Source: Sphingomonadales bacterium Ga0077531
GTDB taxonomy: Bacteria > Pseudomonadota > Alphaproteobacteria > Sphingomonadales > Sphingomonadaceae
Assembly: GCA_001464915.1 (NCBI GenBank)
Contig: LNED01000013.1
Span: 1-64,000, forward strand
Reading direction: 5' to 3'
Length of the DNA: 64,000 nucleotides
A program made the translations under genes and the position numbers. Positions within the stretch are counted from its first letter, which is position 1, and each line of letters starts with the position of its first letter. The notes under the pieces are model-generated. The model saw only the letters and a list, made by a program, of their open reading frames with translations, had not been told where the DNA came from and did no database searches. Below are positions 1 through 10,000 of the stretch, one piece after another.

Positions 1-426
1 GTCGTTTGCTGAAAGGCAGCCTTTGGCGCAAATAAGCGGATAGCTGCCAAGCGAACGATTTGGGAGCGGCCAAGGGACAAGCCCATCCTCGCCCTTTGCA
101 TCACTGCGCAGCGCCAGTTCGGACACAAGACGGTGCACCCGCCCGGTCATCCGTGCATCAAGCGCCGCGCCGATATCCGCCAGAATGCGAAGCCGCAGCC
201 AATCAAACAGCGCCTGAAATGCATAAACCAGCGCCACCATAATCAGCAAGCCGAACAGGGTCGCAAAACTCCCGCTTGGCAGGACTGAGTCGTAAATCAG
301 CAGCATGTAGATCGGGCCGCCGAGCAGCAGCACGTTGATCAGCGCACTGAGCCACGCGACCGTAACGAGCGCAGCCTTTGAGCGATCCAGCGCAGCGCGC
401 AATTCGGAAGGGGCCTGAGTTGGCAT
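1..426 (-). CDS. Type I secretion ABC transporter (PrtD/HlyB-type), N-terminal part, runs off the window
   Basis: This reading frame is missing from the ORF track because it has no stop inside the window. It starts at the ATG at 426 and stays open to base 1 (142 codons). The N-terminus has two hydrophobic stretches around INVLLLGGPIYMLLIYDSVL and FGLLIMVALVYAFQALFDWL, followed by IGAALDARMTGRVHRL. This order matches the first membrane domain of type I secretion permease/ATPases of the PrtD family, which export RTX-type proteins together with a membrane fusion protein and an outer-membrane channel. The ATPase domain would lie beyond the window. After GEDGL the residues stop resembling the family's usual 'RDLDxIRxFL' stretch in all three frames I tried, so the gene may be frameshifted or rearranged near base 60. 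Family call fairly sure, intactness unknown. Confidence 0.7.
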   Translation of the reverse strand, partial: MPTQAPSELRAALDRSKAALVTVAWLSALINVLLLGGPIYMLLIYDSVLPSGSFATLFGLLIMVALVYAFQALFDWLRLRILADIGAALDARMTGRVHRLVSELALRSDAKGEDGLVPWPLPNRSLGSYPLICAKGCLSAND

Positions 427-593
427 AGGTGGCTCGACTGCGCGGGTTTTACGACAAAATGGCGACTCGCTCGCACGCTATGTGCCACCGATTGCACGGC
501 GGTACATGGTCTTGATTGGCGCACCGGCAATTTCATGAGGTGCAGTTTTGATCAAAGCCCCTCGTGAGCCGGGATCAACCTGGCAGTCGCGCC

Positions 594-1349
594 TCACAAC
601 CCCGCTAACAATCGCGCACCAACTACCAGCACTAGCACTGCGGTCAGCCTCCTGATCCACTTGGGCGGGAGCAGACGCGCGGCGAGCTGGCTACCGATTT
701 GCCCACCAATCACTACTGCCACCAGCAATGGAAGCGCCGTGCTGATCGCTTGTCCGAACAGGCCGGGACCATTCTTGAGCATCTGCCCCCCCAGCCCGAA
801 TAGCGAGTTCACCAGAATGAACAGGCTCGCCGTGGCCGCTATCCCGCGCGCGCTTTCCCAGCGAACGAGGTGAAGCAAGGGCGCAAGGAAGATACCGCCG
901 CCGATCCCCACCAGGCCAGCGAGGTAGCCAAGGGGGGCAGCGGCAAGCGGCGTCCACTGGGCAAAGCGTGATGGCGCTCCGCTGTCAGTCTCGCGCACCG
1001 GGATCAGCATGGTGAGGCTAGTCAGCACCAGACTGGCACCAAGCAGCGTGAGGAAGGTGGTCTCCTTGATCGGTGTTAACCCGCCAAGAAAGCTTGCCGG
1101 AGCACCCAGCGCCACGATCAGCAAGGCCTTGCGCCATGGGGTCAGGCCGTTGCGTGCAAAGCGAATACTCGACCCCGCCACCACCGCGATGTTGCAGGCA
1201 AGCGAGATCAGCGGCAGCAGCCGGTAATCAAGCCCCGATAGCGCCAGCAGCGCTGAATAGGTCGAACCCCCGCCAAACCCGACGCTGGCGTAAAGCAACG
1301 CGGTGACGAGGAACGCCAGCGCCAGCAGCGCCGGAACAGCCCCGATCAT
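594..1349 (-). CDS. TauE/SafE family sulfite/anion permease
   Basis: 251-residue integral membrane protein, hydrophobic almost throughout, with the two glycine-rich repeats typical of TauE/SafE (YASVGFGGGSTYSALLAL near the N-terminus and GLVGIGGGIFLAPLLHL in the second half). Family members are thought to move sulfite, sulfoacetate or other organosulfur anions across the inner membrane; the substrate here cannot be told. I start at the ATG at 1349 rather than the in-frame GTG at 1352 because AGGAG lies five bases upstream of the ATG and only two upstream of the GTG. It lies about 30 bases downstream of secA on the same strand, so it may be transcribed with it. Confidence 0.85.
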   Translation of the reverse strand: MIGAVPALLALAFLVTALLYASVGFGGGSTYSALLALSGLDYRLLPLISLACNIAVVAGSSIRFARNGLTPWRKALLIVALGAPASFLGGLTPIKETTFLTLLGASLVLTSLTMLIPVRETDSGAPSRFAQWTPLAAAPLGYLAGLVGIGGGIFLAPLLHLVRWESARGIAATASLFILVNSLFGLGGQMLKNGPGLFGQAISTALPLLVAVVIGGQIGSQLAARLLPPKWIRRLTAVLVLVVGARLLAGL

Positions 1350-1383
1350 CACCGCTCCTCTCTAACCTCGCACCGCGCGCCGC

Positions 1384-4143
1384 TCAGGCAGTCTGCGGAG
1401 CGCCAATCGCGCCATGGCAGTGTTTGTACTTGTTGCCGGATCCGCACGGGCACGGTGCATTGCGGTTGATATCAAGATTGGCGAATGGATTGTCGGTGTT
1501 TGCCCCGCCCGGCCCCGTTGCTGCGCGCGGACTGCCCGCGAGCGAACCGAACAATTCGGGACGCAATTCCGATCCATCGCCATCGCCTGAATTGTCCATG
1601 CCGGTGAAGGGGTCGATATGACCGGTCAGGAAATCGGGCAGATCGGGCAGCGACTGCATCTGCGGCGGTTCGACCCGCAATTCTGCACGGAACAGAATCC
1701 GGGTGACTTCCTCGCGCAGGGTATCGAGCATCGATTCAAACAGGCCGAAAGCTTCCTGCTTGTATTCGTTGATCGGCTGCTTCTGGGCGATGCCGCGCAT
1801 CCAGATCACCTGCCGCAGCGCATCAAGCGTCGCGAGGTGTTCCTTCCAATGGTAATCGAGCTGGCGCAGCAGCACGTCCTTTTCGACGATCCGCCATGTC
1901 GCCGTATCGGCAGAGACCTTTGCGTCGGTCAGCTCGTCAGTCATCAGGCGCAGCTTTTCCTCCAGCAGATCAGGCTCAACCTGATCTTCCGCCAGCCATT
2001 CGTCAATCGGCGGCTCAAGGCCGAATATCTCGACGATCTTGGTCTTGAGCCCGGCGATGTCCCATTGTTCAGGATAGGAGCCCGGAGGGCATGCGGTGCC
2101 GACCATCGTGTTGATTGTGTCGTGGCGCATATCGACCACCACGTCATCAACCGCTTCGGAATCCATGATTTCAGCGCGCTGCTCGTAAACCACCTTGCGC
2201 TGGTCGTTCATCACGTCATCGTATTGCACGACCTGCTTGCGCGTATCGTAGTTGCGCGCTTCGACCTTTTTCTGCGCGGTCTCGATCGCCTTTGACAACC
2301 ATTTCGAGCCAATCGCCTCACCATCGGCGAGATTCGATTTCATCATCTTGGAAAACAGCGTGTCAGGGCCGAAGATGCGCAGCAAATCGTCTTCGAGGCA
2401 CAGGTAAAAGCGCGAAAGCCCCGGGTCGCCTTGACGGCCCGAACGGCCACGCAGCTGATTATCGATCCGGCGCGATTCATGGCGTTCAGTGCCAAGTACG
2501 AACAGGCCGCCTGCGGCGATCACCTGCTTTTTTTCTTCCGCCACCTCGGAACGTATGCGAGCAACGGCTTCGTCGCGCTCTGGGCCTGCGGGCAATTCCG
2601 CAAGCTCATCGCGGATCCGATATTCGATATTGCCGCCAAGCTGAATATCGGTGCCGCGTCCAGCCATGTTGGTGGCGATCGTGACCGCGCCAAGTCGGCC
2701 CGCCTGCGCCACAATCCGCGCCTCCTGTTCATGGAAGCGGGCGTTCAGCACGGCGTGCTTGACACCTTCCTTATCGAGGAACTGGCTAAGCAGTTCAGAT
2801 TTCTCGATCGAGACTGTACCGACCAGCACTGGCTGACCGATCTCGTTCTTTTCCTTAATCGCCTTGGCAATCGCGCCAAATTTATCGATCGTGCTCTTGT
2901 AGAATTCGTCTTCCTCGTCGATCCGGGCAACAGGCAGATTGGTCGGGATTTCGACCACACCGACCTTGTAAATGTCCCAGAATTCCGCTGCTTCGGTCGC
3001 GGCGGTGCCGGTCATGCCTGCCAGTTTTGGATACATGCGGAAATAATTCTGGAAGGTGATCGACGCCATCGTCTGATTTTCCGGCTCAATCCGCACGCCT
3101 TCCTTGGCCTCGACCGCCTGATGCAGCCCGTTCGACCAGCGACGCCCATCCATCATGCGCCCGGTGAATTCGTCGATAATGATGATCTTGCCATCTTTGA
3201 CGATGTAATCCGTGTCCCGCTTGCGGGCGAAGTTGGCTACCAGGGCCTGATCGAGGTGATGGACGACCTGCGTGTTTTCGACATCGTAGAGGTTGTCGGT
3301 CGCCAACAGCTCTTTTTCGATCAAGAGCTTTTCGACTTCTTCCAGCCCGTCTTCAGTCAGCTGAACCCGCTTTACCTTCTCGTCGATATCGAGCCATTCG
3401 ACCGGAATTTCCCGCGCGACTTGATCGAGCGCGACGTAAAGATCGGACTTGTCCTCGGTCGGGCCGGAGATGATCAGCGGGGTGCGTGCTTCGTCGATCA
3501 GGATCGAATCCACCTCGTCAACAATTGCGAAGTTGAACGGACGCTGCGCCATTTGCGCGCGCTCGTGCTTCATGTTGTCGCGCAGGTAATCAAACCCGAA
3601 TTCGTTGTTGGTGCCATAGGTTATGTCGGCGTTATAAGCGCCGCGCTTGTTCTCCTCGGGCATGTTCGGCACAATCACACCGACGCTGAGGCCGAGCCAG
3701 CTGTAAAGCTGTCCCATTTCCTCCGCGTCCCGCCGCGCAAGGTAATCGTTCACCGTTACGACGTGGACGCCCTTGCCTTCGATCGCGTTGAGATAAACGG
3801 CGAGCGTCGCCATCAGCGTCTTGCCTTCGCCGGTGCGCATTTCGGCGATTTCGCCACGGTGGAGCACAAGCCCGCCGATCAACTGCACATCAAAATGGCG
3901 CATACCGAATACCCGCACCGAAGCTTCCCGCACAGTGGCGAAGGCTTCAGGCAGAATGTCGTCAAGCTTGGCTCCATTGTCGATCAGCGCGCGCAGCTTG
4001 GCCGTCTGGCCTTGCAGTTCGCTGTCAGTGAGTGCCTGCAACTGCGGTTCGAGCGCGTTGATCTCGGCGACGATCTTGCGCAGCGATTTGACATAACGGT
4101 CGTTGGTCGAACCGAAGACGGATTTGACGATCGAATTGAACAT
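1384..4143 (-). CDS. secA: Preprotein translocase ATPase SecA
   Basis: SecA is the motor that drives unfolded preproteins through the SecYEG channel. The 919-residue length is normal for an alphaproteobacterial SecA. Visible in order: Walker [12 protein letters not shown] near residue 105, the DEAD-like Walker [19 protein letters not shown] near 210, helicase motif [12 protein letters not shown] near 500, [13 protein letters not shown], and at the extreme C-terminus the zinc-binding [14 protein letters not shown] motif that contacts SecB and the membrane. The ATG at 4143 is the family start ([18 protein letters not shown]). Two very long plus-strand ORFs opposite it (up to 691 codons) are shadows. 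Confidence 0.98.
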   Translation of the reverse strand: MFNSIVKSVFGSTNDRYVKSLRKIVAEINALEPQLQALTDSELQGQTAKLRALIDNGAKLDDILPEAFATVREASVRVFGMRHFDVQLIGGLVLHRGEIAEMRTGEGKTLMATLAVYLNAIEGKGVHVVTVNDYLARRDAEEMGQLYSWLGLSVGVIVPNMPEENKRGAYNADITYGTNNEFGFDYLRDNMKHERAQMAQRPFNFAIVDEVDSILIDEARTPLIISGPTEDKSDLYVALDQVAREIPVEWLDIDEKVKRVQLTEDGLEEVEKLLIEKELLATDNLYDVENTQVVHHLDQALVANFARKRDTDYIVKDGKIIIIDEFTGRMMDGRRWSNGLHQAVEAKEGVRIEPENQTMASITFQNYFRMYPKLAGMTGTAATEAAEFWDIYKVGVVEIPTNLPVARIDEEDEFYKSTIDKFGAIAKAIKEKNEIGQPVLVGTVSIEKSELLSQFLDKEGVKHAVLNARFHEQEARIVAQAGRLGAVTIATNMAGRGTDIQLGGNIEYRIRDELAELPAGPERDEAVARIRSEVAEEKKQVIAAGGLFVLGTERHESRRIDNQLRGRSGRQGDPGLSRFYLCLEDDLLRIFGPDTLFSKMMKSNLADGEAIGSKWLSKAIETAQKKVEARNYDTRKQVVQYDDVMNDQRKVVYEQRAEIMDSEAVDDVVVDMRHDTINTMVGTACPPGSYPEQWDIAGLKTKIVEIFGLEPPIDEWLAEDQVEPDLLEEKLRLMTDELTDAKVSADTATWRIVEKDVLLRQLDYHWKEHLATLDALRQVIWMRGIAQKQPINEYKQEAFGLFESMLDTLREEVTRILFRAELRVEPPQMQSLPDLPDFLTGHIDPFTGMDNSGDGDGSELRPELFGSLAGSPRAATGPGGANTDNPFANLDINRNAPCPCGSGNKYKHCHGAIGAPQTA

Positions 4144-4264
4144 GTAACACAGACCTTTGACCTTGGGTGGCCCGGGATGGCGGGCCTAAAACGAATTCGG
4201 ATAAAACCGCGAGCGGCCTTGGGGCGCAGCGCGTCAGAACGGGGAATGCAGGCGAACTGCGAGC

Positions 4265-4540
4265 CTATTCGTAGGCGCGTTCGATCCCCATCAGCACCGG
4301 CAGGCGCAACGAAGCCGGGGGAGCCGGGCGGCTCTCGGGTGCTTCGACTTCGCGGGTTTCTTGCAGCGTTGTCGGGGCGGGCTGCACAGCAGCGTTTTCG
4401 CTTACCTGCGCTTCCTCCCCAGCCGCTGCGGCGATGCTGGAATTGCACGCCAAAGCCTCGGCCAGCGACGCTTGTGCCGGGCTGCCGAGTGCAGCAAGGC
4501 CGGTGAGCAGCGCCAGAAGAGCAAGAATGTGCCGGGTCAT
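4265..4540 (-). CDS. Small secreted protein of unknown function
   Basis: 91 residues when started at the ATG at 4540, which has AGGGA six bases upstream; the longer ORF start at 4579 lacks this. The N-terminus MTRHILALLALLTGLAALG...AQA is a clear Sec signal peptide with an AxA cleavage site. The mature part is short and proline/glutamate/alanine rich with one cysteine and no recognisable domain. It lies directly upstream of secA on the same strand with a gap of about 120 bases, so it may share transcription with secA. I do not recognise a family. The role is unknown; its being a real exported protein rests on the signal peptide and ribosome binding site. Confidence 0.6.
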   Translation of the reverse strand: MTRHILALLALLTGLAALGSPAQASLAEALACNSSIAAAAGEEAQVSENAAVQPAPTTLQETREVEAPESRPAPPASLRLPVLMGIERAYE

Positions 4541-4628
4541 AGTCCCTGACAAATAGGGAAACTGATGCGCTTCGTCCACCGACTTGTGCGATATTTACGC
4601 CGGGCCTCTCCCGCCCTAGAGCGCCGCT

Positions 4629-5855
4629 ATGCAAATCGAACCCTCGCCCCTCGCTCGCCCCTTTCCCCAATTGCCTGCAATCTCGGGCGTAGCGTTGCGC
4701 GTTGCGCGGGCGCGTTACAAAGATTGGGACCGCTGCGATCTGACCTTTGCGGAACTGACCGAAGGCACTGCTGTGGCAGGCGTATTCACCAAGAGCGCCT
4801 GCGCCTCGTCAGAGGTCGAGTTGGGACGCGAGCAGGTTAAGGCAGGCCGTGCGCGCGCGCTGATCGTCAATGCCGGCAATTCCAATGCCTTTACCGGGTA
4901 CCGCGGGCGCGAAGCAGTGGAGGCCATACAAGCGCAGGTCAGCAGCGCGCTCGGCTGCGAAATTGACCAAGTGTTTGTCTCTTCCACCGGAGTGATCGGC
5001 GTGCCGCTGCCGATAGACAAGGCTCGCGCCGGCATCGCCGCTGCACTGGAAGCGGAACTCTGCGGTTGGGATGAGGCGACAAACGCCATCGGCACTACCG
5101 ACACCTTTGCAAAGGGTGCGGGCGCGAGTGCCATGATTGGCGCAACGCGCGTCGAACTGGCTGGGATTATCAAGGGCAGCGGTATGATCGCGCCCGATAT
5201 GGCGACGATGCTCGGCTATATCTTCACCGATGCCGACGTCGCCCCCGCCTTCCTGCAGGACGCGCTCGAACGCGCCAATGCGGTGACGTTTTCCTGCATC
5301 ACCGTCGACGGTGATACCTCGACCAGCGACACGGTGCTGGCGTTTGCGACTGGCAAAGCGGGCAACGCGCGGATCGAAAACTGGAATAGCCCCGGAGCGG
5401 ACGCCTTTGCGGCGGCGCTGGCCGATGTGTGTCGCCAACTTGCCCAATTGGTGGTTCGCGATGGAGAAGGCGCAAGCAAGTTCATAACCATCCGCGTTTC
5501 CGGCGCGGCAGACGATGACAGCGCGCGGCGCGTCGCGCTAACCATCGCAAACTCGCCGTTGGTGAAAACCGCAATTGCGGGCGAGGATGCCAATTGGGGC
5601 CGCGTGGTCATGGCGGTAGGTAAAGCGGGCGAACCAGCCGACCGCGACAGGCTTTCAATCGCGTTCGGCGGCATCTGGACTGCTAAAAACGGCCTGCCGG
5701 TGGATAATTATGACGAAGCGCCCGTGGCCGCTCACCTTAAAGGTGAAGAGATCGACATCGCGGTTGACCTAGGGCTTGGCGAAGGTCGCGCCGTGGTATG
5801 GACCTGCGACCTTACCCACGGTTACATCGCAATCAACGCGGATTACCGCTCGTGA
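4629..5855 (+). CDS. argJ: Bifunctional glutamate N-acetyltransferase / N-acetylglutamate synthase ArgJ
   Basis: ArgJ transfers the acetyl group from N-acetylornithine to glutamate in the cyclic arginine pathway; bifunctional forms also use acetyl-CoA. The 408-residue proprotein cleaves itself into alpha and beta chains at an Ala-Thr bond, and the expected site IAPDMATMLGYIFTDADV is present just before the middle. The C-terminal EDANWGRVVMAVGKAG and the terminal NADYRS block are also typical. The upstream gene is divergent, so argJ has its own promoter. The stop codon overlaps the GTG start of the next gene (GTGA), showing translational coupling with the phosphatase-family gene. Confidence 0.97.
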   Translation: MQIEPSPLARPFPQLPAISGVALRVARARYKDWDRCDLTFAELTEGTAVAGVFTKSACASSEVELGREQVKAGRARALIVNAGNSNAFTGYRGREAVEAIQAQVSSALGCEIDQVFVSSTGVIGVPLPIDKARAGIAAALEAELCGWDEATNAIGTTDTFAKGAGASAMIGATRVELAGIIKGSGMIAPDMATMLGYIFTDADVAPAFLQDALERANAVTFSCITVDGDTSTSDTVLAFATGKAGNARIENWNSPGADAFAAALADVCRQLAQLVVRDGEGASKFITIRVSGAADDDSARRVALTIANSPLVKTAIAGEDANWGRVVMAVGKAGEPADRDRLSIAFGGIWTAKNGLPVDNYDEAPVAAHLKGEEIDIAVDLGLGEGRAVVWTCDLTHGYIAINADYRS

Positions 5856-6661
5856 GCGCGCCCAGCCTGTCGCACCTTGACCAAAAAATCCACGACTTGA
5901 TGCGGTTTGCAGCGCAGCGATCAATGCTGCCGCGCTTCCGTCAGCTCGCCGCGCACGAAATCGAGATGAAGGGCGCAGATGACCCCGTCACCATCGTTGA
6001 CCGCGAGGTTGAGACCTTCCTCACTGAAGCCCTGACTAAGCTCGCCCCCGGCGTCGCGGTTGTGGGCGAGGAAGCGGTGCATGCCGACAAATCAGTGCTT
6101 GATCACCTGTCAGGCCAATGCTGGATCATCGATCCACTGGATGGCACCGCCAACTTTGCCGAAGGTAAGGAACCATTCGGGATCATCATCGCACTCGCCG
6201 ACGCGGGGCGCGCAGTTGCGGGGTGGATATACGATCCTAACAAAGACCGGTTCTGCCACACCCGCGCGGGTGAAGGCGCGTTTGTGAACGGCGAACGGAT
6301 CACTGCGCGCACAACCGGACAGGATCGTCCGGTTAGCGCAGTCAGCCGCATCTTCCTAACCCCCGAACAATCGGCGATGGTCGATGCCAAGCTTGCGCCG
6401 CACTACACACTGGTCGACATCCCGCGGTGCGCCGCCGAGCAATATCCCCGCCTCGCTCTCGGTGAAAACGACGTCTCCAGTTTCAAGCGGACATTGGCGT
6501 GGGATCATGCCGCCGGTATCTTGTGGCTCAACGAGGCGGGCGGCAAAGCAGCCCGCCTCGATGGCAGCGAATACAGGGTGGATGAGCAGGACAAGCCGGG
6601 GCTCGTCGGTGCATCCAGCCCAGCAATCTGGGACGAATTCGTAGCGCGCGTGCTGGCCTAG
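5852..6661 (+). CDS. Inositol-monophosphatase-family phosphatase (possibly histidinol-phosphatase HisN-like)
   Basis: 269 residues from a GTG start at 5852 that overlaps the argJ stop (GTGA); the longer ORF start at 5798 would run far into argJ. Motifs of the Mg-dependent IMPase fold are all visible: VVGEEAV, the metal-binding WIIDPLDGTANF, and the C-terminal AWDHAAGILWLNEAGG. Members dephosphorylate inositol phosphate, histidinol phosphate or 3'-phosphoadenosine nucleotides. In many alphaproteobacteria a histidinol-phosphatase (HisN) of this fold replaces the usual enzyme, and coupling with argJ fits an amino-acid role, but substrate is inference. It is convergent with trxA with only two bases between the stops. 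Confidence 0.88.
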   Translation: MSAPSLSHLDQKIHDLMRFAAQRSMLPRFRQLAAHEIEMKGADDPVTIVDREVETFLTEALTKLAPGVAVVGEEAVHADKSVLDHLSGQCWIIDPLDGTANFAEGKEPFGIIIALADAGRAVAGWIYDPNKDRFCHTRAGEGAFVNGERITARTTGQDRPVSAVSRIFLTPEQSAMVDAKLAPHYTLVDIPRCAAEQYPRLALGENDVSSFKRTLAWDHAAGILWLNEAGGKAARLDGSEYRVDEQDKPGLVGASSPAIWDEFVARVLA

Positions 6662-6663
6662 CC

Positions 6664-6984
6664 TTACAGTTCGCTTTCGAGCCATGCCTTGAGCTGGCTT
6701 TTCGGCGCAGCGCCAAGCTTGCGTGCGACCGCCTCGCCGTTCTTGAACAGCACCATCAGCGGGATCGACTGCACGCCCATTTGCGCGGCGATGTCGGTAT
6801 TTTCCATGATGTCGATCTTGGCGATCCGCACCTTACCAGCCAACTCTTCGCTGATTTCCTCCAGCGCCGGCGCGATCATCTTGCATGGGCCGCACCAATC
6901 GGCCCAGAAATCAACCAGCACAGGGGTGTCGCTGTCGAGCACATCGGCCTGAAAGGTAGCATCGGTAACATTGACGGTGGCCAT
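6664..6984 (-). CDS. trxA: Thioredoxin
   Basis: 106-residue classic thioredoxin, a cytoplasmic disulfide reductant. The active site [18 protein letters not shown] is complete, and the conserved cis-proline region ([13 protein letters not shown]) is present. I use the ATG at 6984 ([11 protein letters not shown]), which has AGGAG upstream; the track's start at 7038 adds an 18-residue tail absent from the family. It follows addA by about 70 bases on the same strand, the order tsaE-amgK-murU-addB-addA-trxA being common in alphaproteobacteria, so it is probably at the end of that long transcript or has its own promoter in the gap. Confidence 0.97.
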   Translation of the reverse strand: MATVNVTDATFQADVLDSDTPVLVDFWADWCGPCKMIAPALEEISEELAGKVRIAKIDIMENTDIAAQMGVQSIPLMVLFKNGEAVARKLGAAPKSQLKAWLESEL

Positions 6985-7056
6985 GATTGCATTCTCCTGT
7001 TTGACCGCAGCATAGAAGCGGCAAGCGTTGGATTGCAATCTAGTGCGCAGCCTTGT

Positions 7057-10000
7057 TCACTCAATAGCGAGCGGGAAATAGGATTGCTGCGCCGCCTGCA
7101 ACCCTGACTTGTGCGCGGCGAGCGCATCGGGAGCGAGGTCGAAAAGCGCTGGCGTATGAGTGTAGAGCACGCCTGCACGCACTTCGCGGTCCGGATAGAT
7201 CGCTTCCAGCGCGGCGACATAGGCGGCCATCTGGCGCAACGTCGCGGCCGGGATTGCGGCTGCGGTGGCGGGCGGGCGACGGCTCGTCTTGAAATCAACC
7301 ACGGTGACGCGCGCGTCCTCAATTAGCAGCCGATCAGCCGTTCCTGCCACCACCACACCGCCCACAGTCGCGGCGAGCGGCACTTCGGCAAGTGCTTGCG
7401 GGGAAAACAGCGCAGCGAAATCGGGGTGATTGAGGACGCCGAGAGCCGAGGCGAGTATTTCCTTGCGCACTGTCTCGGTCAGATCACCCGCCTGCCGTGC
7501 AAGCCAGCCCCCCGCGACCGCCGCACGATCATCTGTCGGCACGTCGGGTAGGCGTTCAAGGAGCATATGGATCAGGCTCCCACGCCGCGCCGCATCGCGC
7601 ATAGCGTCAGGCGGCAGAGGCGGCTCGGCACCCGTGTCCTCCCCCGCGTTCGATGGCGCTAGCGGGCGCGGTGGGCGTGGTTCGGGGCCGATTGGCGTCA
7701 CCATCCAGTGCGGCAAGTCGGGCACAGTCTGCTCGACTAGAGCCGCTGCATCGTCCGGCACCAGCGGTTCAGCGCGGTAACCCCATTCCTTGCGCCAACT
7801 CCAAACCGGATCAACGATTTCCGGGCCATCGAAAAGTGGTGCCAGGCGGGTGTACCAGCTCTCGTCATGCGGCACGCCCTTTTTCGCTTCCCGCTTATTG
7901 AGCGATCCACCGATAAACAGTGCCTCCTCGGCGCGAGTCAGGGCGACATAAAGCAGCCGACTATGCTCCTGCTGGGCCGAAGCCTTGGCAACTTCGGCGG
8001 CCTCGCTGATCCGGCCCTTGCGTTCGTCCTTGTTCAGCGGCGGAAGCGGCACTTCACGCACCCGCTCATGATCGGCCGCGGTTCCAAATGCGTCATCATC
8101 CAGCGCCAGATCGCCAGCCTGGCCCGGCTCCCCCGTCGCATCGGCGAGGATCACGATTGGCGCCTGCAAGCCCTTCGACCCGTGCACGGTCATCACCCGA
8201 ACCTGCCCGGTGGAACTGTCCGAATCGCGCTTCAAATCTCCCGTCCCGGCATCGAACCACGTCAGGAACCTTGCAAGGCTCGGCCAATGTTCCGCCTCAA
8301 AGGCGAAGGCCGTGTTGATCAGTTCGTCGAGCGGATCATTGGCCTCGCTCCCCAATCGTTCGACCAGCCGTGCGCGGCCCTGCCACGGGCCGGTCAGCAA
8401 CCAGCTGATCAGCGCCTGCGGGGTCTGGTAATCGGCCAGGCGCAGCAATTCTCGCAGTTTATCCGCAGTGGCAACGACCTGCGGCGGCGCATCATCGCGG
8501 CGCACATGGTTCCACAGCCGAACCTTTTCAGGCCGGGGTACATAGGCGAGGATGTCGTCCTGGCTCCACCCGATCAGCGGCGAGGCGAGCAAGTTGGCCA
8601 AGCTCAAATCGTCGAGCGGCTGCGCAGCAAAACGTAGCGCCGCCAGAACATCCTTCACCGCCAACGGCGCGCCCAGCCGAAGCCGGTCAACCCCAGCCAC
8701 CGGCACACCGCGCGCGTGCAGTTTGGCAACAATCTGCGCGGCGAGTTCCTTACGCTTTTGCACCAGCACCATGATGTCGCCAGCTTGCGCGTGGCGGCGG
8801 GTACCTTTTGCGAGCACGAAGGGTTCGCCGTGCGGGCTGAGCCAGTGCTGGACTTGTCGCGCTATTTTATCTGCCAGCACGGCATCATGGCGTGGCAGCC
8901 AATCGCTGCTTTCGCTGTCGCTACCCTCGTCGTCGTCATCGCTGTCGCCCTGCTCTGGCACGATTGGAGGCCACAGTGTCACAAGGCCGGGGCGCTCAGC
9001 ACCCACATGATCGGCAGACGGCTTGTCGAGCCCAAATTCGGCGAAGCCCAGCAGCGCGATCATCCGATTGACGAAATCGAGCACCACATTGGCCGTGCGG
9101 AACGATTGGCCAAGGTCGAGCTCCTGCCAGCCCGGTTCACGCCGATTGTTCCGGCTGGCGCGAATACCGTCTCGCGCCTGAAAAATGCGCTTTTCGACTT
9201 TCGCCTTGGCGCGGGCGAAGTTTTCCGGGCTGGTGCCCTGAAAGCCGAAGATCGCCTGCTTGTAATCGCCCACGGTGAAGATGGTGCGTAGCTTGTCGCC
9301 GCGCGCGCCTTCGCCGCTGAAGAAATCATCGATCAGCGCGAACACGATGTCCCACTGGCTCTGGTTGGTGTCCTGCGCTTCATCGATCAGGATGTGATCA
9401 AAATGGCGGTCGAGCTTGTAGCGGATCCAATCTGCCGCTTCAGAATTGCCAAGCAGGTGCGCGGCCTTGCGGATCAGGTCAGCAAAATCGAGCAGGCCTT
9501 CGCGGGCTTTGCGCGCTTCCCACCGCAGCGCAAAGGCACGCCCGATTTCAAGCGCCGCGATGACAATCTCGGCGGTGGCAAGCAGGCCTTGGCGGATTTC
9601 GACTTCTTCAAGCGCGGAGCCGACGGTTTGCTGGTTCGTCACGAAGTCCGGGTCAAACTTCACTGCATGGCGAAGATTGCCGTTTGGCAACAGCTCGGCA
9701 TTGAGGACCCCGCCGACCAGACAATCCAACGCACTGGCACGTTCGCAGTGCTCCAGCCGCAGCCATCGTTCGATCCCGGCGATGGCCTTGTCGCCAGAGG
9801 CCTTTCCCCACTGACGCAGGGCGTTAAGTATCGACAGTAATTCGTCGTCTGGAAATATATCCGGATGCAGCGGCTCGTTCGCCCACGCCGCATCAGCATC
9901 GGCTGGCATACCCAACATCTGGCGCACTCGCGCGTCCATCGGCGAAAGCCATGCGTCGCGCCCGTGCCACATTTCATGGGCATCGGCGGCGCGCATTAGC

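Noticed and set aside
2431-4506. 691-codon plus-strand ORF opposite secA
   Set aside because: It is the complement-strand shadow of secA in GC-rich DNA; the product has no family features and secA is certain.
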